NCBI RefSeq assembly: GCF_030294985.1
Contig: NZ_AP024718.1
Location: forward strand, 434,001 to 498,000
DNA: 64,000 nt
Source: Methylomarinovum tepidoasis
Lineage (GTDB): Bacteria > Pseudomonadota > Gammaproteobacteria > Methylococcales > Methylothermaceae
Direction: 5' to 3'
Both the position numbers and the translations under genes were made by a program. Shown here piece after piece: positions 21,212 to 31,956 of this stretch. The stretch's first letter is position 1. Each line of letters opens with the position of its first letter. Under the pieces are notes generated by a model. The model saw only the letters and a list, made by a program, of their open reading frames with translations, did not search any database and was not told the DNA's origin.

Positions 21212-21683
21212 CCGCAATCCTTACCCCCTGATCGCAGCGACCCTCGCCGGCGCGCTGTGGCTGCGGCTGCTGGCCCTGCCCGAGGCCATCGCCCCCTTCA
21301 ATCCCGACTGGGTGATGCTGGTGCTGATCTACTGGAGCCTGGCCCTGCCGCAGCGGCTGGGAGTGGGACTGGCCTGGATCGTCGGCCTTTGGACCGATGC
21401 CGCTACCGCCAGCCTGCTGGGGCAGCACGCCCTCGTCTATGCGGTCGCCGCCTTCATCTGCGTCCGTTTCCACACCCGCCTGCGTATCTTTCCGCTCAGC
21501 CAGCAGATGCTGCTGGTCCTGGCCTTCCTGCTCGCCGCCCAGGTCCTGACCTTCTGTTTCGAGCTCCTGCAGGGACGAAGCGGACTGCCCTGGACCTACT
21601 GGCTCCCATCGCTGACGGGAACGCTGACCTGGCCGCTGGTTCTAAGCCTGTGCCGTTACCTGAAACGCCGCTACCTGGGCTGA
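21195..21683 (+). CDS. mreD: Rod shape-determining membrane protein MreD
   Basis: The 162-residue protein has five or so membrane segments and the MreD motif FNPDWVMLVLIYWSLALPQRLGVG. It overlaps the end of mreC by 17 bases in another frame and completes the mreBCD trio. Confidence 0.93.
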   Translation: MQPALDRNPYPLIAATLAGALWLRLLALPEAIAPFNPDWVMLVLIYWSLALPQRLGVGLAWIVGLWTDAATASLLGQHALVYAVAAFICVRFHTRLRIFPLSQQMLLVLAFLLAAQVLTFCFELLQGRSGLPWTYWLPSLTGTLTWPLVLSLCRYLKRRYLG

Positions 21684-21684
21684 C

Positions 21685-23520
21685 ATGGCGCATTTCCGGC
21701 TCAAAGATGCCGTTCATGAAAACCGTCTGTTCCGGCAGCGGATCCTGACGTCCGCCGCCGTAGTGCTGGCGCTGACCCTGGCGCTCGTCGCCCGTCTGGT
21801 CTACCTTCAGATCTTCGGCCACGAACACTACGCCATGCTGGCCCGCGACAACCGGGTCAAGATCGCACCCCTGCCCCCGACCCGCGGGCTGATCTACGAC
21901 CGCCACGGCCGCATCCTGGCGGAGAACGTCCCGGTCTACAGCCTGGAGATCGTTCCCGAGCAGGTCGAGGACATGGAAGCGACCCTCGCCCGCCTGCAGC
22001 GGCTGCTTACCGTCACCCCGGAGGAGGTCACCCGTTTCCGCCAGCAGCTGCGGCGCCACCGGCGCTTCGACAGCATCCCTTTGAAGCTCCATCTGAGCGA
22101 TGACGAAGTGGCGCGTTTCGCCGCCCGCAGGCCTTTCTTCCACGGCGTCGACATCCACGCCCGGCTGGTGCGTCATTACCCTTACGGGGAGCTGACCTCC
22201 CACGTGGTGGGCTACGTCGGCAGCATCGACGAACGCGAGCTCAAACGTCTCGACCCGACCGAATACCGCGGCACCACCCATATCGGCAAGGTCGGCATCG
22301 AACGCGCCTACGAGGGACTGCTCCACGGTCATACCGGCTACGCCGAGATCGAAACCAACGCCCGCGGCCGCGATCTGCGGGTGTTGCGTGAAGTCACACC
22401 CCGCCCCGGCGCCGACCTCCATCTAGGTCTGGACATCGATCTACAGCGTCTCGCCTACGAGGGCCTGGGGGAACACAACGGCGCCGTGGTCGCCATCGAA
22501 CCGGCCAGCGGCCAGGTGCTGGCCCTGGTGAGCAAGCCGGGCTTCGACCCCAACGCCTTCGTCTACGGTATCCACCGCCAGGAATACCAAGCGCTGCAGC
22601 GCTCCCCCGACCGCCCCCTGTTCGACCGCACCCTGCGGGGCCGCTATCCGCCCGGCTCCACGATCAAGCCGTTCGTGGGGCTGGCGGGACTGGAATATGG
22701 GGTCATCGACGCCCGCCGGGAGATCTTCTGTCCCGGCTACTACCAGCTTCCCGGCGTCTCGCACCGCTACCGCGACTGGAAGAAATGGGGCCACGGTCAG
22801 ATCGACCTCAAAGACGCCATCGCCCAGTCGTGCGACGTCTATTTCTACGATCTGGCTCACAACCTTGGCATCGACCGCCTCCACGACTTCCTGGACCGTT
22901 TCGGCTTCGGCCGCCGCACCGGCATCGATCTGGTGGGGGAAAAGGCCGGACTGTTGCCATCACGTGACTGGAAGCGCAAGGTTTTCCACCAGCCCTGGTA
23001 TCCAGGGGAAACCCTGATCGCCGGCATCGGCCAGGGCTTTCTGCAGGTGACGCCCCTGCAGCTGGCCCGGGCGGTGGCCACCCTGGCCAACCGTGGCCGG
23101 CTCGTCCGCCCTCACGTCGCCGCCTACCAGGTCAGCGGGGAACGCTCGGTGCCGCTGTTCCCGGATCCCGACGAAGGCCGCGTTGCGCTCGCCCCCCGCC
23201 ACCTCCGCACCATCGTCGACGCCATGATCGCGGTGGTCCACGGTCCCCGTGGCACCGCCCGCCGCATCGCTAAGGATCTGGACTTCCTCATCGCCGGCAA
23301 GACCGGCACCGCCCAGGTGTTCACGGTAAAACAGGACGAGGAATATCGGGCCAGCAAACTCGCCCGGGAACTCCACGACCACGCCCTGTTCATCGCCTTC
23401 GCCCCGGTGGACCACCCCAAGATCGCAGTGGCGGTGATCGCCGAACACGCCGGCCACGGCGGCTCGGTGGCCGCCCCCATCGCCCGCCGCATCATTCTCC
23501 ATCATCTCAGGCAGCCATGA
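21685..23520 (+). CDS. mrdA: Peptidoglycan transpeptidase PBP2
   Basis: The 611-residue class B penicillin-binding protein has an N-terminal membrane anchor, the pedestal motif PPTRGLIYDRHGRILAENVP, and the transpeptidase box: SxxK in PPGSTIKPFV, SxN in AQSCDVYFY and KTG in AGKTGTAQVF. It cross-links lateral-wall peptidoglycan with RodA. It starts 1 base after mreD and overlaps rodA by 4 bases (ATGA). Confidence 0.97.
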   Translation: MAHFRLKDAVHENRLFRQRILTSAAVVLALTLALVARLVYLQIFGHEHYAMLARDNRVKIAPLPPTRGLIYDRHGRILAENVPVYSLEIVPEQVEDMEATLARLQRLLTVTPEEVTRFRQQLRRHRRFDSIPLKLHLSDDEVARFAARRPFFHGVDIHARLVRHYPYGELTSHVVGYVGSIDERELKRLDPTEYRGTTHIGKVGIERAYEGLLHGHTGYAEIETNARGRDLRVLREVTPRPGADLHLGLDIDLQRLAYEGLGEHNGAVVAIEPASGQVLALVSKPGFDPNAFVYGIHRQEYQALQRSPDRPLFDRTLRGRYPPGSTIKPFVGLAGLEYGVIDARREIFCPGYYQLPGVSHRYRDWKKWGHGQIDLKDAIAQSCDVYFYDLAHNLGIDRLHDFLDRFGFGRRTGIDLVGEKAGLLPSRDWKRKVFHQPWYPGETLIAGIGQGFLQVTPLQLARAVATLANRGRLVRPHVAAYQVSGERSVPLFPDPDEGRVALAPRHLRTIVDAMIAVVHGPRGTARRIAKDLDFLIAGKTGTAQVFTVKQDEEYRASKLARELHDHALFIAFAPVDHPKIAVAVIAEHAGHGGSVAAPIARRIILHHLRQP

Positions 23521-24635
23521 ACGCCACCCTGGACACCTATTCGACCCAATCGCGCAGCCTGTGGCTGCGCCTCCACATCGATCCGTGGTTGCTGGGAGGG
23601 CTTTTGGCGCTGGCCGGCATCGGCCTGCTGATCCTTTACAGCGCCGGAGGTGGCAACCCGGTGCTGGTCTACAAACAGGCGGCCCGCCTCGGTCTGGCCT
23701 TCACGGTCATGCTGGCGCTGGCGCAGGTCCACCCCCGCACCCTTTATCGCTGGAGCCCTTATCTGTACGCTGCCGGCATCCTGCTGCTGGTCGCGGTGTT
23801 GGGGGTCGGGGATGTGGGCAAGGGCGCCCGGCGCTGGCTGGATCTGGGATTCGTCCGCTTCCAGCCGTCGGAATTCGTCAAGATTTTCACCCCCATGCTG
23901 GTGGCGCGTTTCCTGGCCCAGCAACCGCTGCCGCCGGGGCTGAAAACCCTGGCCTGGGCGGGGCTGTGGATCGCGCTGCCGGTGCTGCTGATCGCCAAAC
24001 AGCCGGATCTGGGCACCGCCCTGCTGGTGGCCACGGCAGGTGGGGCGGTGGTGTTCTATGCCGGTATTTCCTGGCGGCTGCTGGCAGTACTCGGCGGCGC
24101 CGTTCTCGCCGCCCTGCCGGCCGTGTGGATGCTGCTGCACGACTATCAGCGCGACCGGGTGCTGATGTTCCTCAATCCAGAGCAGGATCCCCTGGGGCGC
24201 GGCTACCACACCATCCAGGCCAAGATCGCCATCGGCTCCGGCGGCCTCCGGGGCAAGGGCTGGCTCGGCGGCACCCAATCCCATCTGGAATTCCTGCCGG
24301 AACCGCACACCGACTTCATCTTCGCGGTACTGGCCGAGGAATTCGGCCTCATCGGCTGCACCGCCCTGCTGGGACTGTACCTGTTCATCGTCGGCCGTGG
24401 CATGGCCATGGCCCTGGAGGCTCAAGACACCTTCAGCCGCCTGCTGTGCGGCGGCCTGGCACTGACCTTTTTCGTCTACGTGTTCGTCAACGTCGGCATG
24501 GTCATCGGCCTGCTGCCGGTGGTGGGAGTGCCGCTGCCGCTGGTCAGCTACGGCGGCACCTCGATGGTCACCCTGCTGGCGGGCTTTGGTATCATGATGT
24601 CCCTGCACACCCATCGCAAACTGGTGCCTTCCTGA
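23517..24635 (+). CDS. rodA: Peptidoglycan glycosyltransferase RodA
   Basis: The 372-residue SEDS protein has about ten membrane segments and motifs GARRWLDLGFVRFQPSEFVKI, KQPDLGTALL, ILAEEFGLIG-type (VLAEEFGLIGCTALL) and GVPLPLVSYGGTSMV. It polymerises glycan strands with PBP2. Overlaps mltB as TGATG. Confidence 0.97.
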   Translation: MNATLDTYSTQSRSLWLRLHIDPWLLGGLLALAGIGLLILYSAGGGNPVLVYKQAARLGLAFTVMLALAQVHPRTLYRWSPYLYAAGILLLVAVLGVGDVGKGARRWLDLGFVRFQPSEFVKIFTPMLVARFLAQQPLPPGLKTLAWAGLWIALPVLLIAKQPDLGTALLVATAGGAVVFYAGISWRLLAVLGGAVLAALPAVWMLLHDYQRDRVLMFLNPEQDPLGRGYHTIQAKIAIGSGGLRGKGWLGGTQSHLEFLPEPHTDFIFAVLAEEFGLIGCTALLGLYLFIVGRGMAMALEAQDTFSRLLCGGLALTFFVYVFVNVGMVIGLLPVVGVPLPLVSYGGTSMVTLLAGFGIMMSLHTHRKLVPS

Positions 24636-25611
24636 TGAACGCTGCCGCCCGCTGCAACCTGCTCGCCCTGCTGTTGGCCGCCGCCCCGGCCTTCGGCCTC
24701 CCGCTCGACGAGCACCCCGAGGCTCGGCGCTTCATCGACACCCTGGTGGCCCGCCACGGCCTCGACCGCGACGCCCTCACCCAAGCGCTGGAACAGGCCC
24801 GGATCGACGCCGGTATCCTGAAAGCCATCCAGCGCCCGGCGGAAGGACTGCCCTGGCACCGTTACCGCAAGATCTTCCTCACCGAGAAGCGTATCGCCGG
24901 TGGGGTCGAATTCTGGCGCCGACACCGCCGGCTGCTCGATCAGGTGGCGCAAAAGTACGGCGTTCCGCCCGAGGTCGTGGTCGCCATTCTCGGGGTGGAA
25001 ACCTTCTACGGCACCCGCACCGGCGGTTTCAGGGTGCTCGACGCCCTCGCCACCCTGGGGTTCGCCTATCCGCGCCGGGCCCCGTTCTTCCGCCGCGAGC
25101 TGGAACAGTTCTTCCTGCTGGCCCGGGAGGAGCGATTGCCGCCCACCGAACCGGTGGGTTCCTACGCCGGAGCGATGGGCTGGCCCCAGTTCATGCCCTC
25201 GAGCTACCGCCGCTATGCCGCCGATTTCGATGGCGACGGCAAGCGCGACATCTGGACCAACCCCGCCGACGTGGCCGCCAGCGTGGCCAACTACTTCGTC
25301 GAGCACGGCTGGCGGCGCGGCCAGCCGGTCGCCCTGCCCCTGCCGGCGGAGGCGGCAAAGCTCGGGGACGAGACCCTGGAGGCCAGATACCCCCTGGCGG
25401 AACTGGAAGCCAAGGGCTTGAAACTGCCGCCCCTGCCCGGGATGCAGGACCTGCGGGGAAATGTCGTCGTCCTCGACGGCGAATCCGGCCCGGAAGCGTG
25501 GCTGGGACTACCCAACTTCTACGTCATCACCCGCTACAACCGCAGCCGCCTCTACGCCATGGCGGTCCACCAGCTGAGCCAGGCCATCAGGCAACGCATG
25601 GAGGCCGCACG

Positions 25612-25615
<4 letters not shown>
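24635..25615 (+). CDS. mltB: Membrane-associated lytic transglycosylase B
   Basis: The 326-residue exported protein has a signal sequence (MNAAARCNLLALLLAAAPAFG) and the SLT2 motifs AILGVETFYGTRTGGFRVLDALATLGF (catalytic Glu), GSYAGAMGWPQFMPSSYRRYAADFDGDG. It cleaves glycan strands to 1,6-anhydroMurNAc ends. A cysteine at position 7 does not make a clean lipobox, so it may be soluble. It starts inside the rodA stop (TGATG) and overlaps rlpA. Confidence 0.94.
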
Positions 25616-26352
<737 letters not shown>

Positions 26353-26369
26353 ATTCCGAAAAATCCGCC

Positions 26370-27530
26370 ATGCGACGACTTCTTCCGTTCCTGCTTCCCC
26401 TGTTGTGGCTGGCCCTGCCAGCCCGAGCGGTGATTCCGCCACCGCCTCAGCTGGCGGCCAAAAGCTATCAGCTGATCGATTTCCACAGCGGCAGCGCCCT
26501 GGCCGGCAAGGCGGCCACGACGCGCCTGCCGCCGGCGAGCCTGACCAAGATCATGACCGTCTATGTCGCCTTCCACGAGCTGGAACAAGGCAACCTCAAA
26601 CTCGACGACAGGGTGACCGTCAGCGAAAAGGCCTGGCGGGCGCCGGGCTCGCGGATGTTCATCGAAGTGGGCAAGCAGGTCCGGGTCGAGGATCTGCTCA
26701 AGGGCATCATCGTCCAGTCGGGCAACGACGCCAGCATCGCTCTGGCCGAGCACATCGCCGGGGACGAACGCACCTTTGCCGAGCTGATGAACCAGCACGC
26801 CCGGCGCTTAGGGCTGACCGACACCCATTACGTCAACAGCACCGGCCTGCCGGACCCGGACCACTACACCACCGCTCGCGACTTAGGGATCCTGACCCGG
26901 GCGCTGATCCGGGAATTTCCCCAGTATTACCCATGGTTCGCGCTCAAGCGGTTCACCTACAACGGCATCACCCAGCATAACCGTAACCTGCTGCTGTGGC
27001 GCGACCCCACGGTGGACGGCGTCAAGACCGGCCATACCGAGGAAGCCGGTTACTGTCTGGTGACCTCGGCCAAGCGCGGTGACCAGCGCCTGATCTCGGT
27101 GGTGATGGGCACCGCCAGCGAGAACGCCCGCGCCAGCGCCTCCCAGGCGCTGCTGAACTATGGCTTCCGCTTTTTCTTCACCCGCCGGCTGGTGGACGCC
27201 GGCAAACCCCTGGAGGAAGTCAGGATCTACAAAAGCGCCCGCAAGACTCTGCCGGTCGGCGCCAGCGAGGCGGTGTACGTCACCATCCCCAAGGACAAGG
27301 CCGACGCCCTGGAGAGCGAAATCGTCGTGGAACCGTGGCTGACCGCTCCGGTCGCCAAGGGTCAGGCGGTCGGCGTGCTCAAGGTCAAGGTGGGGGACGA
27401 AACCATCGCCGAGCATCCCCTGGTCGCCCTGGAGGACGCACCCGAAGGGGGGCTGGTCAGCCGCCTCATCGACGAAGGCTGGCTGTTGTTCGATCAGTGG
27501 CGGACGGGGCGCGCCAATGGCGATGAATGA
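26370..27530 (+). CDS. dacA: D-alanyl-D-alanine carboxypeptidase (PBP5/6 type)
   Basis: The 386-residue exported serine peptidase has the active-site motifs SLTK (PPASLTKIMTVYVA), SGN (VQSGNDASIALAEH) and KTG (VDGVKTGHTEEAGYCL), followed by the PBP5 C-terminal beta domain and an amphipathic tail (LVSRLIDEGWLLFDQW) that anchors it to the inner membrane. It trims the terminal D-Ala of peptidoglycan stems. It overlaps the D-amino acid aminotransferase gene. Confidence 0.96.
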   Translation: MRRLLPFLLPLLWLALPARAVIPPPPQLAAKSYQLIDFHSGSALAGKAATTRLPPASLTKIMTVYVAFHELEQGNLKLDDRVTVSEKAWRAPGSRMFIEVGKQVRVEDLLKGIIVQSGNDASIALAEHIAGDERTFAELMNQHARRLGLTDTHYVNSTGLPDPDHYTTARDLGILTRALIREFPQYYPWFALKRFTYNGITQHNRNLLLWRDPTVDGVKTGHTEEAGYCLVTSAKRGDQRLISVVMGTASENARASASQALLNYGFRFFFTRRLVDAGKPLEEVRIYKSARKTLPVGASEAVYVTIPKDKADALESEIVVEPWLTAPVAKGQAVGVLKVKVGDETIAEHPLVALEDAPEGGLVSRLIDEGWLLFDQWRTGRANGDE

Positions 27531-28371
27531 TACACGCGCTTATCTCAACGGCCGTTTTCTGCCCCTGAGCCAGACCCGGGTGTCGGTGCTCGACCGCGGC
27601 TTTCTGTTCGGCGACGGGGTCTACGAGGTCATTCCCGCCTATGGCGGCCGCCTGTTCCGTCTCGACCAGCATCTCGAGCGGCTGGAAAACAGCCTGCGCG
27701 CCATCCGTCTCGAGCCGCCCCTGAGGCGGGCGCAGTGGCGGGAGATCCTGACCGAACTGCTCGACGGCGATGCCGACCAGGCGGTCTATCTCCAGGTGAC
27801 CCGCGGCGTGGCGCCCAGGCGCGACCACGCCTTCCCCCCGGTCGTCGAACCGACGGTGCTGGCCTGGGCCTTCGCCATCGACACCGCCCCGCCCGCGCCG
27901 GCCAAAGCCATCACCCACGAGGACATCCGCTGGCAGTGGTGCCACATCAAGGCCATCACCCTGCTCGCCAACGTCCTCCTGCGCCAGGAGGCGGCGGAAC
28001 GCGGCTGCCAGGAGGCGATTCTGATCCGCGACGGCCGCGTCACCGAAGGCGCCGCCAGCAACGTCTTCGCCGTCGTCGACGGCGTCATCGTCACCCCGGC
28101 CAAGGGACCGCACCTGCTGCCGGGCGTCACCCGCGACCTGATTCTGGAACTGGCCCGGGAACAGGGACTTCCCTGCCAGGAACGCGATCTGGACGCGGCC
28201 GAACTGGCCCGCGCCGGGGAAATCTGGCTTTCCAGCTCCACCCGCGAACTGGTGCCGGTGGTGACGCTGGACGGCGAGGCGGTGGGGGACGGCCGCCCCG
28301 GCCCGCTGTGGCGCCGTCTCTACCGGGCGTTTCAGGACTACAAGCGTCGTTTCCACGAGCAAGCGTCATGA
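27517..28371 (+). CDS. dat: D-amino acid aminotransferase
   Basis: The 284-residue fold-type IV PLP enzyme opens with LNGRFLPLSQTRVSVLDRGFLFGDGVYEVIP, has the PLP Lys in WCHIKAITLLANVLLRQEA and EGAASNVFAVVDG. It interconverts D-alanine and D-glutamate, supplying peptidoglycan precursors, consistent with its place after dacA. Branched-chain aminotransferase or aminodeoxychorismate lyase are structural alternatives. Two ATG codons (27517, 27523) are possible. Confidence 0.88.
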   Translation: MAMNDTRAYLNGRFLPLSQTRVSVLDRGFLFGDGVYEVIPAYGGRLFRLDQHLERLENSLRAIRLEPPLRRAQWREILTELLDGDADQAVYLQVTRGVAPRRDHAFPPVVEPTVLAWAFAIDTAPPAPAKAITHEDIRWQWCHIKAITLLANVLLRQEAAERGCQEAILIRDGRVTEGAASNVFAVVDGVIVTPAKGPHLLPGVTRDLILELAREQGLPCQERDLDAAELARAGEIWLSSSTRELVPVVTLDGEAVGDGRPGPLWRRLYRAFQDYKRRFHEQAS

Positions 28372-28631
28372 GCCAGGTCACCGGACTGGAATTTCCCTGC
28401 GAGTGGCCGGTCAAGGCATTCGGGCCCGGCACCGAGGCTTTCGAACTGGACGTGGTGCGCATCGTCCGCCGGCACGCCGGCGACCTGCGTGAGAATGCGG
28501 TGACCACCCGTCCCAGCCGCAACGGCAAATACGCCGTGGTCACCGTCACCATCCGCGCCCGCAGCCGCGCGCAGCTCGAAGCCTTGTACACCGAGCTGCG
28601 GGCCCATCCCGACGTGGTCATGACCCTGTGA
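28368..28631 (+). CDS. ybeD: YbeD/DUF493 family protein
   Basis: The 87-residue protein has the DUF493 pattern EFPCEWPVKAFGPGTEAFELDVVRIVRRHAGD and an ACT-like fold ([33 protein letters not shown]). It conserves the dacA-ybeD-lipB-lipA synteny of E. coli; its role, probably regulatory or linked to lipoylation, is unsettled. It overlaps lipB as GTGA. Confidence 0.92.
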   Translation: MSQVTGLEFPCEWPVKAFGPGTEAFELDVVRIVRRHAGDLRENAVTTRPSRNGKYAVVTVTIRARSRAQLEALYTELRAHPDVVMTL

Positions 28632-29299
28632 ACACGGTACGGCTGCGCTGGCTGGGACGGCGCCCCTACCTGCCGGTGTGGCGGGCGATGCAGCGCTTCA
28701 CCGCCGCTCGCACCCGGGAGACCGAAGACGAAATCTGGCTCCTGGAACACGAACCGGTCTACACCGTCGGGGTGCGCGGCGACCGCGCCCTGCGCCGCAT
28801 CTGCGACATCCCGGTGGTCGCCACCGATCGCGGCGGTCTCATCACCTATCACGGTCCCGGCCAGCTGATCGCCTACCCGCTGCTGGATCTGGCGCGCCTG
28901 GGTCTGAGCGTGCGCGACCTGGTCACCGCCCTGGAAACCGTCACCATCGACGTGCTGCGCCAGTACGGCATCGCCGGCCACGCCCGCCGCGACGCCCCCG
29001 GCGTCTATGTGGACGGTGCCAAGATCGCCTCCCTCGGCATCCGGGTGCGGCGCTTCCGCAGTTACCACGGCCTCGCCCTCAACGTCGATCTGGACCTGGC
29101 CCCGTTCCAGCGCATCGACCCCTGCGGCTACCGCGGCCTGGCCATGACCCGGCTGGCCGATCTCGGCGTCGGCGCCGGGGTCCACGAGGTGACCGTCCCC
29201 CTTTTGGGCGCGCTGCTGAAGCGCCTGGGTCTGACGTCCGTTAGCACCCGCCTTGACAACCTGCCCGACGAGGACATCCGCCATGACCGACCCGCTTGA
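28628..29299 (+). CDS. lipB: Lipoyl(octanoyl) transferase
   Basis: The 223-residue protein transfers octanoate from acyl carrier protein to lipoyl domains. It shows [34 protein letters not shown] and the catalytic Lys in [26 protein letters not shown] with [11 protein letters not shown] (acyl-accepting Cys). Starts at a GTG overlapping the ybeD stop. The end overlaps lipA. Confidence 0.96.
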   Translation: MNTVRLRWLGRRPYLPVWRAMQRFTAARTRETEDEIWLLEHEPVYTVGVRGDRALRRICDIPVVATDRGGLITYHGPGQLIAYPLLDLARLGLSVRDLVTALETVTIDVLRQYGIAGHARRDAPGVYVDGAKIASLGIRVRRFRSYHGLALNVDLDLAPFQRIDPCGYRGLAMTRLADLGVGAGVHEVTVPLLGALLKRLGLTSVSTRLDNLPDEDIRHDRPA

Positions 29300-30278
29300 C
29301 GAACTGCGCGCTCCCTCACGCCGCCGCCCCGACACCCATCAGCGGGGTGCTGCCAAACTGGCGCGGATTCCGGTGAAGGTGGAACCGGCCGCAGAACCCC
29401 TGCGCAAACCGGCCTGGCTGCGCATCCGCATCGCCAGCGATCCCAACGTCGTCCGGGTCAAGCGGCTGCTGCGCCAGCATCGCCTCAGCAGCGTGTGCGA
29501 GGAGGCCGCCTGCCCCAACCTGGGGGAATGCTTCGGCCACGGCACCGCCACCTTCATGATCCTCGGCGACCTGTGCACCCGCCGCTGCCCCTTCTGCGAC
29601 GTCGCCCACGGCCGGCCGCAACCGCCCGATCCCGAAGAACCGCAGCACCTCGCCCGGGCCGTGGCCGAACTCGGGCTGCGCTACGTGGTGATCACCTCGG
29701 TCAACCGTGACGACCTGCGTGACGGCGGCGCCGCCCATTTCGCCGCCTGCATCGCCGCCCTCCGCGCCCGGGCCCCGGACACCCTCGTCGAGATCCTCAC
29801 CCCGGACTTCCGCCGCCGCGAGGACAAGGCCCTGGCGCTGCTGGCCCGCCAGCCGCCGGACGTCTTCAACCACAACCTGGAAACCGTCCCCCGCCTCTAC
29901 CGTCAGGCCCGCCCCGGCGCCGACTATCAGGGATCGCTGCGGCTGCTGCAGGCGGCCAGAGAAGCGTTGGCGGTTCCCACCAAATCCGGCCTGATGCTGG
30001 GGCTGGGGGAGACGGAAGCGGAAATCGTCGCCGTGCTCGAGGACCTGCGCCGCCACGGCGTGGAGATGCTGACTCTGGGGCAGTACCTGCAGCCGTCGCC
30101 GGACCACCTGCCGGTGCGCCGCTACGTGCCGCCGGAGGAATTCGACCGTCTGGCCGAACACGCCCGGGACCTGGGCTTCCGCCAGGTGGCCTCCGGTCCC
30201 CTGGTGCGCTCTTCCTATCACGCCGACCAGCAGGCCCGAGCCCTCTTTTCAGCCACTCCAAAAGGAGAAGAAAAATGA
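29283..30278 (+). CDS. lipA: Lipoyl synthase
   Basis: The 331-residue radical-SAM enzyme has the auxiliary cluster cysteines [12 protein letters not shown] and the radical SAM cluster CTRRCPFC, with [16 protein letters not shown] and GLGETEAEI. It inserts two sulfurs into octanoyl chains made by LipB. I start it at MTDPLDELR (29283), inside the end of lipB. The last Ser of the family C terminus is seen in VRSSYHADQ. Confidence 0.97.
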   Translation: MTDPLDELRAPSRRRPDTHQRGAAKLARIPVKVEPAAEPLRKPAWLRIRIASDPNVVRVKRLLRQHRLSSVCEEAACPNLGECFGHGTATFMILGDLCTRRCPFCDVAHGRPQPPDPEEPQHLARAVAELGLRYVVITSVNRDDLRDGGAAHFAACIAALRARAPDTLVEILTPDFRRREDKALALLARQPPDVFNHNLETVPRLYRQARPGADYQGSLRLLQAAREALAVPTKSGLMLGLGETEAEIVAVLEDLRRHGVEMLTLGQYLQPSPDHLPVRRYVPPEEFDRLAEHARDLGFRQVASGPLVRSSYHADQQARALFSATPKGEEK

Positions 30279-31132
30279 GCGATCGCCCCGTCATCGCCTG
30301 GCTCGGCACCGGCCTGATGGGCGCGCCGATGGCCGCCCGCCTGGCACGGTACGGATTCACCGTCCACGCCTGGAACCGCACCGCGGCGAAAGCCGAAGCG
30401 CTGGCCGCCGCCGGCGTCCGTCCCGAACCCACAGCGGCGGCCGCGGTGACCCCGGCCCGGATCGTGTTCACCACCTTCAGCGATCACCCCGCCACTGAAA
30501 CCGTGCTGACGGGATTGCCGCTGGAGGGCAGAATCCTGGTACAGATGGCCACCGTCGGGGTGGAACAGAGCCGGCGCCTAGCGGCGCAGGTCGAGGCGGC
30601 AGGCGGGCGCTACCTGGAAGCGCCTGTCCTCGGCAGTATTCCCGAAGCCAGGGCCGGCACCCTGATCATCATGGCCGGCGGCCGCCAGACCGATTTCGAA
30701 ACCGTGCAGCCGCTGCTGGCCATTCTCGGCAAGGAAATCCGCCTGATCGGCCCTGCAGGACAGGCGGCGGCCCTCAAACTGGCCCTCAACCAGCTCATCG
30801 CCACCCTGACGACGGCCTTCGCCACCAGCCTGGGCTTCGTGCAGAAACACCAGGTGTCGGTGGACACCTTCATGGACATCCTCCGCGCCAGCGCCCTGTA
30901 CGCCCCCACCTTCGACAAGAAACTGCCGAGGATGCTGGCCCACGACTACGCCGATCCCAACTTCCCCACCGAACACCTGGTCAAGGACATCGACCTGTTC
31001 CTGGCCGAAGCCCAGGGCCTCGAAGGGAAACTGCCAACGGCCGCCGCGGCCCTGTACCGCCGGGCCCTGCAGCATCACCGTTTCGAGGACTATTCCTGTG
31101 TCTTCGAAACGGTGACCGGAAACGAGCCCTGA
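30275..31132 (+). CDS. Beta-hydroxyacid dehydrogenase family (HIBADH/GLYR-like) protein
   Basis: The 285-residue protein has the N-terminal dinucleotide motif [20 protein letters not shown] followed by WNRT, and the catalytic Lys region [15 protein letters not shown]. This fits 3-hydroxyisobutyrate or succinic-semialdehyde reductase relatives; Arg after the Rossmann beta2 strand (WNRT) favours NADPH. Its ATG overlaps the lipA stop (ATGA) and has an AAGGAGA site. Substrate cannot be told from sequence. Confidence 0.85.
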   Translation: MSDRPVIAWLGTGLMGAPMAARLARYGFTVHAWNRTAAKAEALAAAGVRPEPTAAAAVTPARIVFTTFSDHPATETVLTGLPLEGRILVQMATVGVEQSRRLAAQVEAAGGRYLEAPVLGSIPEARAGTLIIMAGGRQTDFETVQPLLAILGKEIRLIGPAGQAAALKLALNQLIATLTTAFATSLGFVQKHQVSVDTFMDILRASALYAPTFDKKLPRMLAHDYADPNFPTEHLVKDIDLFLAEAQGLEGKLPTAAAALYRRALQHHRFEDYSCVFETVTGNEP

Positions 31133-31708
31133 TCAGCCGCCGACCAGCGCCGCTTGCAGAGCACTGGCCAGAGCGTTGCCACCGGTTTCCTTGACGTAAT
31201 TCACCACCACGGGGATGAACTGACTGACCATGTCGGAAGACAGGTTCAGTTGCCTGAAACCCTGGATCAGATTGGCGGCCTGGTTCACCGTATCGCCGGC
31301 GCCCCCCATGAGCGAGGAGAGGCCGCCGCTTGTCTGGCCGGTCTTGGGGGCCGCCGCCATCAGCTGGTCCACGCCCGGCACCGATTGCTCCAAAGCCTTG
31401 AACTGTTCCGGCGCCATCCTTTGCCTGGCGGTCTGGAACAACAAGCCGGCACCGCCGGCGGCCTGCTCCGGTGCGACCCCCAGCTGCCGGGTCAACTGCT
31501 GTACCAGGGGGTGACCGGCGAGCGATCCGGCCGTGCGCAGGGCGGCTCCGCTGCGACCGGTGGTCTGGCTGACATCCGCTGCCGACCGGACGGCATTGCC
31601 CCAATCGTTCGCGCTTGCGGCCGCTGCTCCGGAATTTCCTCCCTGGCCAGCACAGCCTACGGCAAGACTCATTCCCGCCAGCGCGGGCAGAATGGCATAT
31701 CGACGCAT
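31133..31708 (-). CDS. DUF2780-like lipoprotein
   Basis: The 191-residue product begins MRRYAILPALAGMSLAVGCAGQG, with lipobox AVGC. The rest is Gly/Ala-rich and helical with LVQQLTRQLGVAPEQAAGGAGLLF, a pattern seen in DUF2780 (VcgC/VcgE) proteins, and SDMVSQFIPVVVNYVKETGG. No known function. Its stop abuts that of the convergent dehydrogenase. Confidence 0.72.
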   Translation of the reverse strand: MRRYAILPALAGMSLAVGCAGQGGNSGAAAASANDWGNAVRSAADVSQTTGRSGAALRTAGSLAGHPLVQQLTRQLGVAPEQAAGGAGLLFQTARQRMAPEQFKALEQSVPGVDQLMAAAPKTGQTSGGLSSLMGGAGDTVNQAANLIQGFRQLNLSSDMVSQFIPVVVNYVKETGGNALASALQAALVGG

Positions 31709-31743
31709 TTTTTGACTCCGTTTGGTTGATGCAAAAGGGGATT

Positions 31744-31956
31744 CTACCCCGCCCGTCGGGCAGGGCCCAACTCCGGCGCTTCGTCTTTGCCCCGCAGCCG
31801 CAACAAGGCCGGTGGCGTGTCATGACCGGAAGCCAGGCGCACCAGGTGACGGGCGAACAGGATCAATACCAAATTGACGGTAATAACGCCCCAGGTCAGA
31901 CCGTCTACCCGGTCCAGGAGGCCGGCCAGCCGGTCCCAGTTCAAGCGCCCGTCCAT
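31744..31956 (-). CDS. Small membrane protein, unknown
   Basis: The 70-residue frame starts MDGRLNWDRLAGLLDRVDGL and has one hydrophobic segment (TWGVITVNLVLILFARHLVRLA) followed by a basic/acidic tail. Its start overlaps the end of the SprT-like gene by 16 bases, which is why I accept it as a gene. Function unknown. Confidence 0.5.
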   Translation of the reverse strand: MDGRLNWDRLAGLLDRVDGLTWGVITVNLVLILFARHLVRLASGHDTPPALLRLRGKDEAPELGPARRAG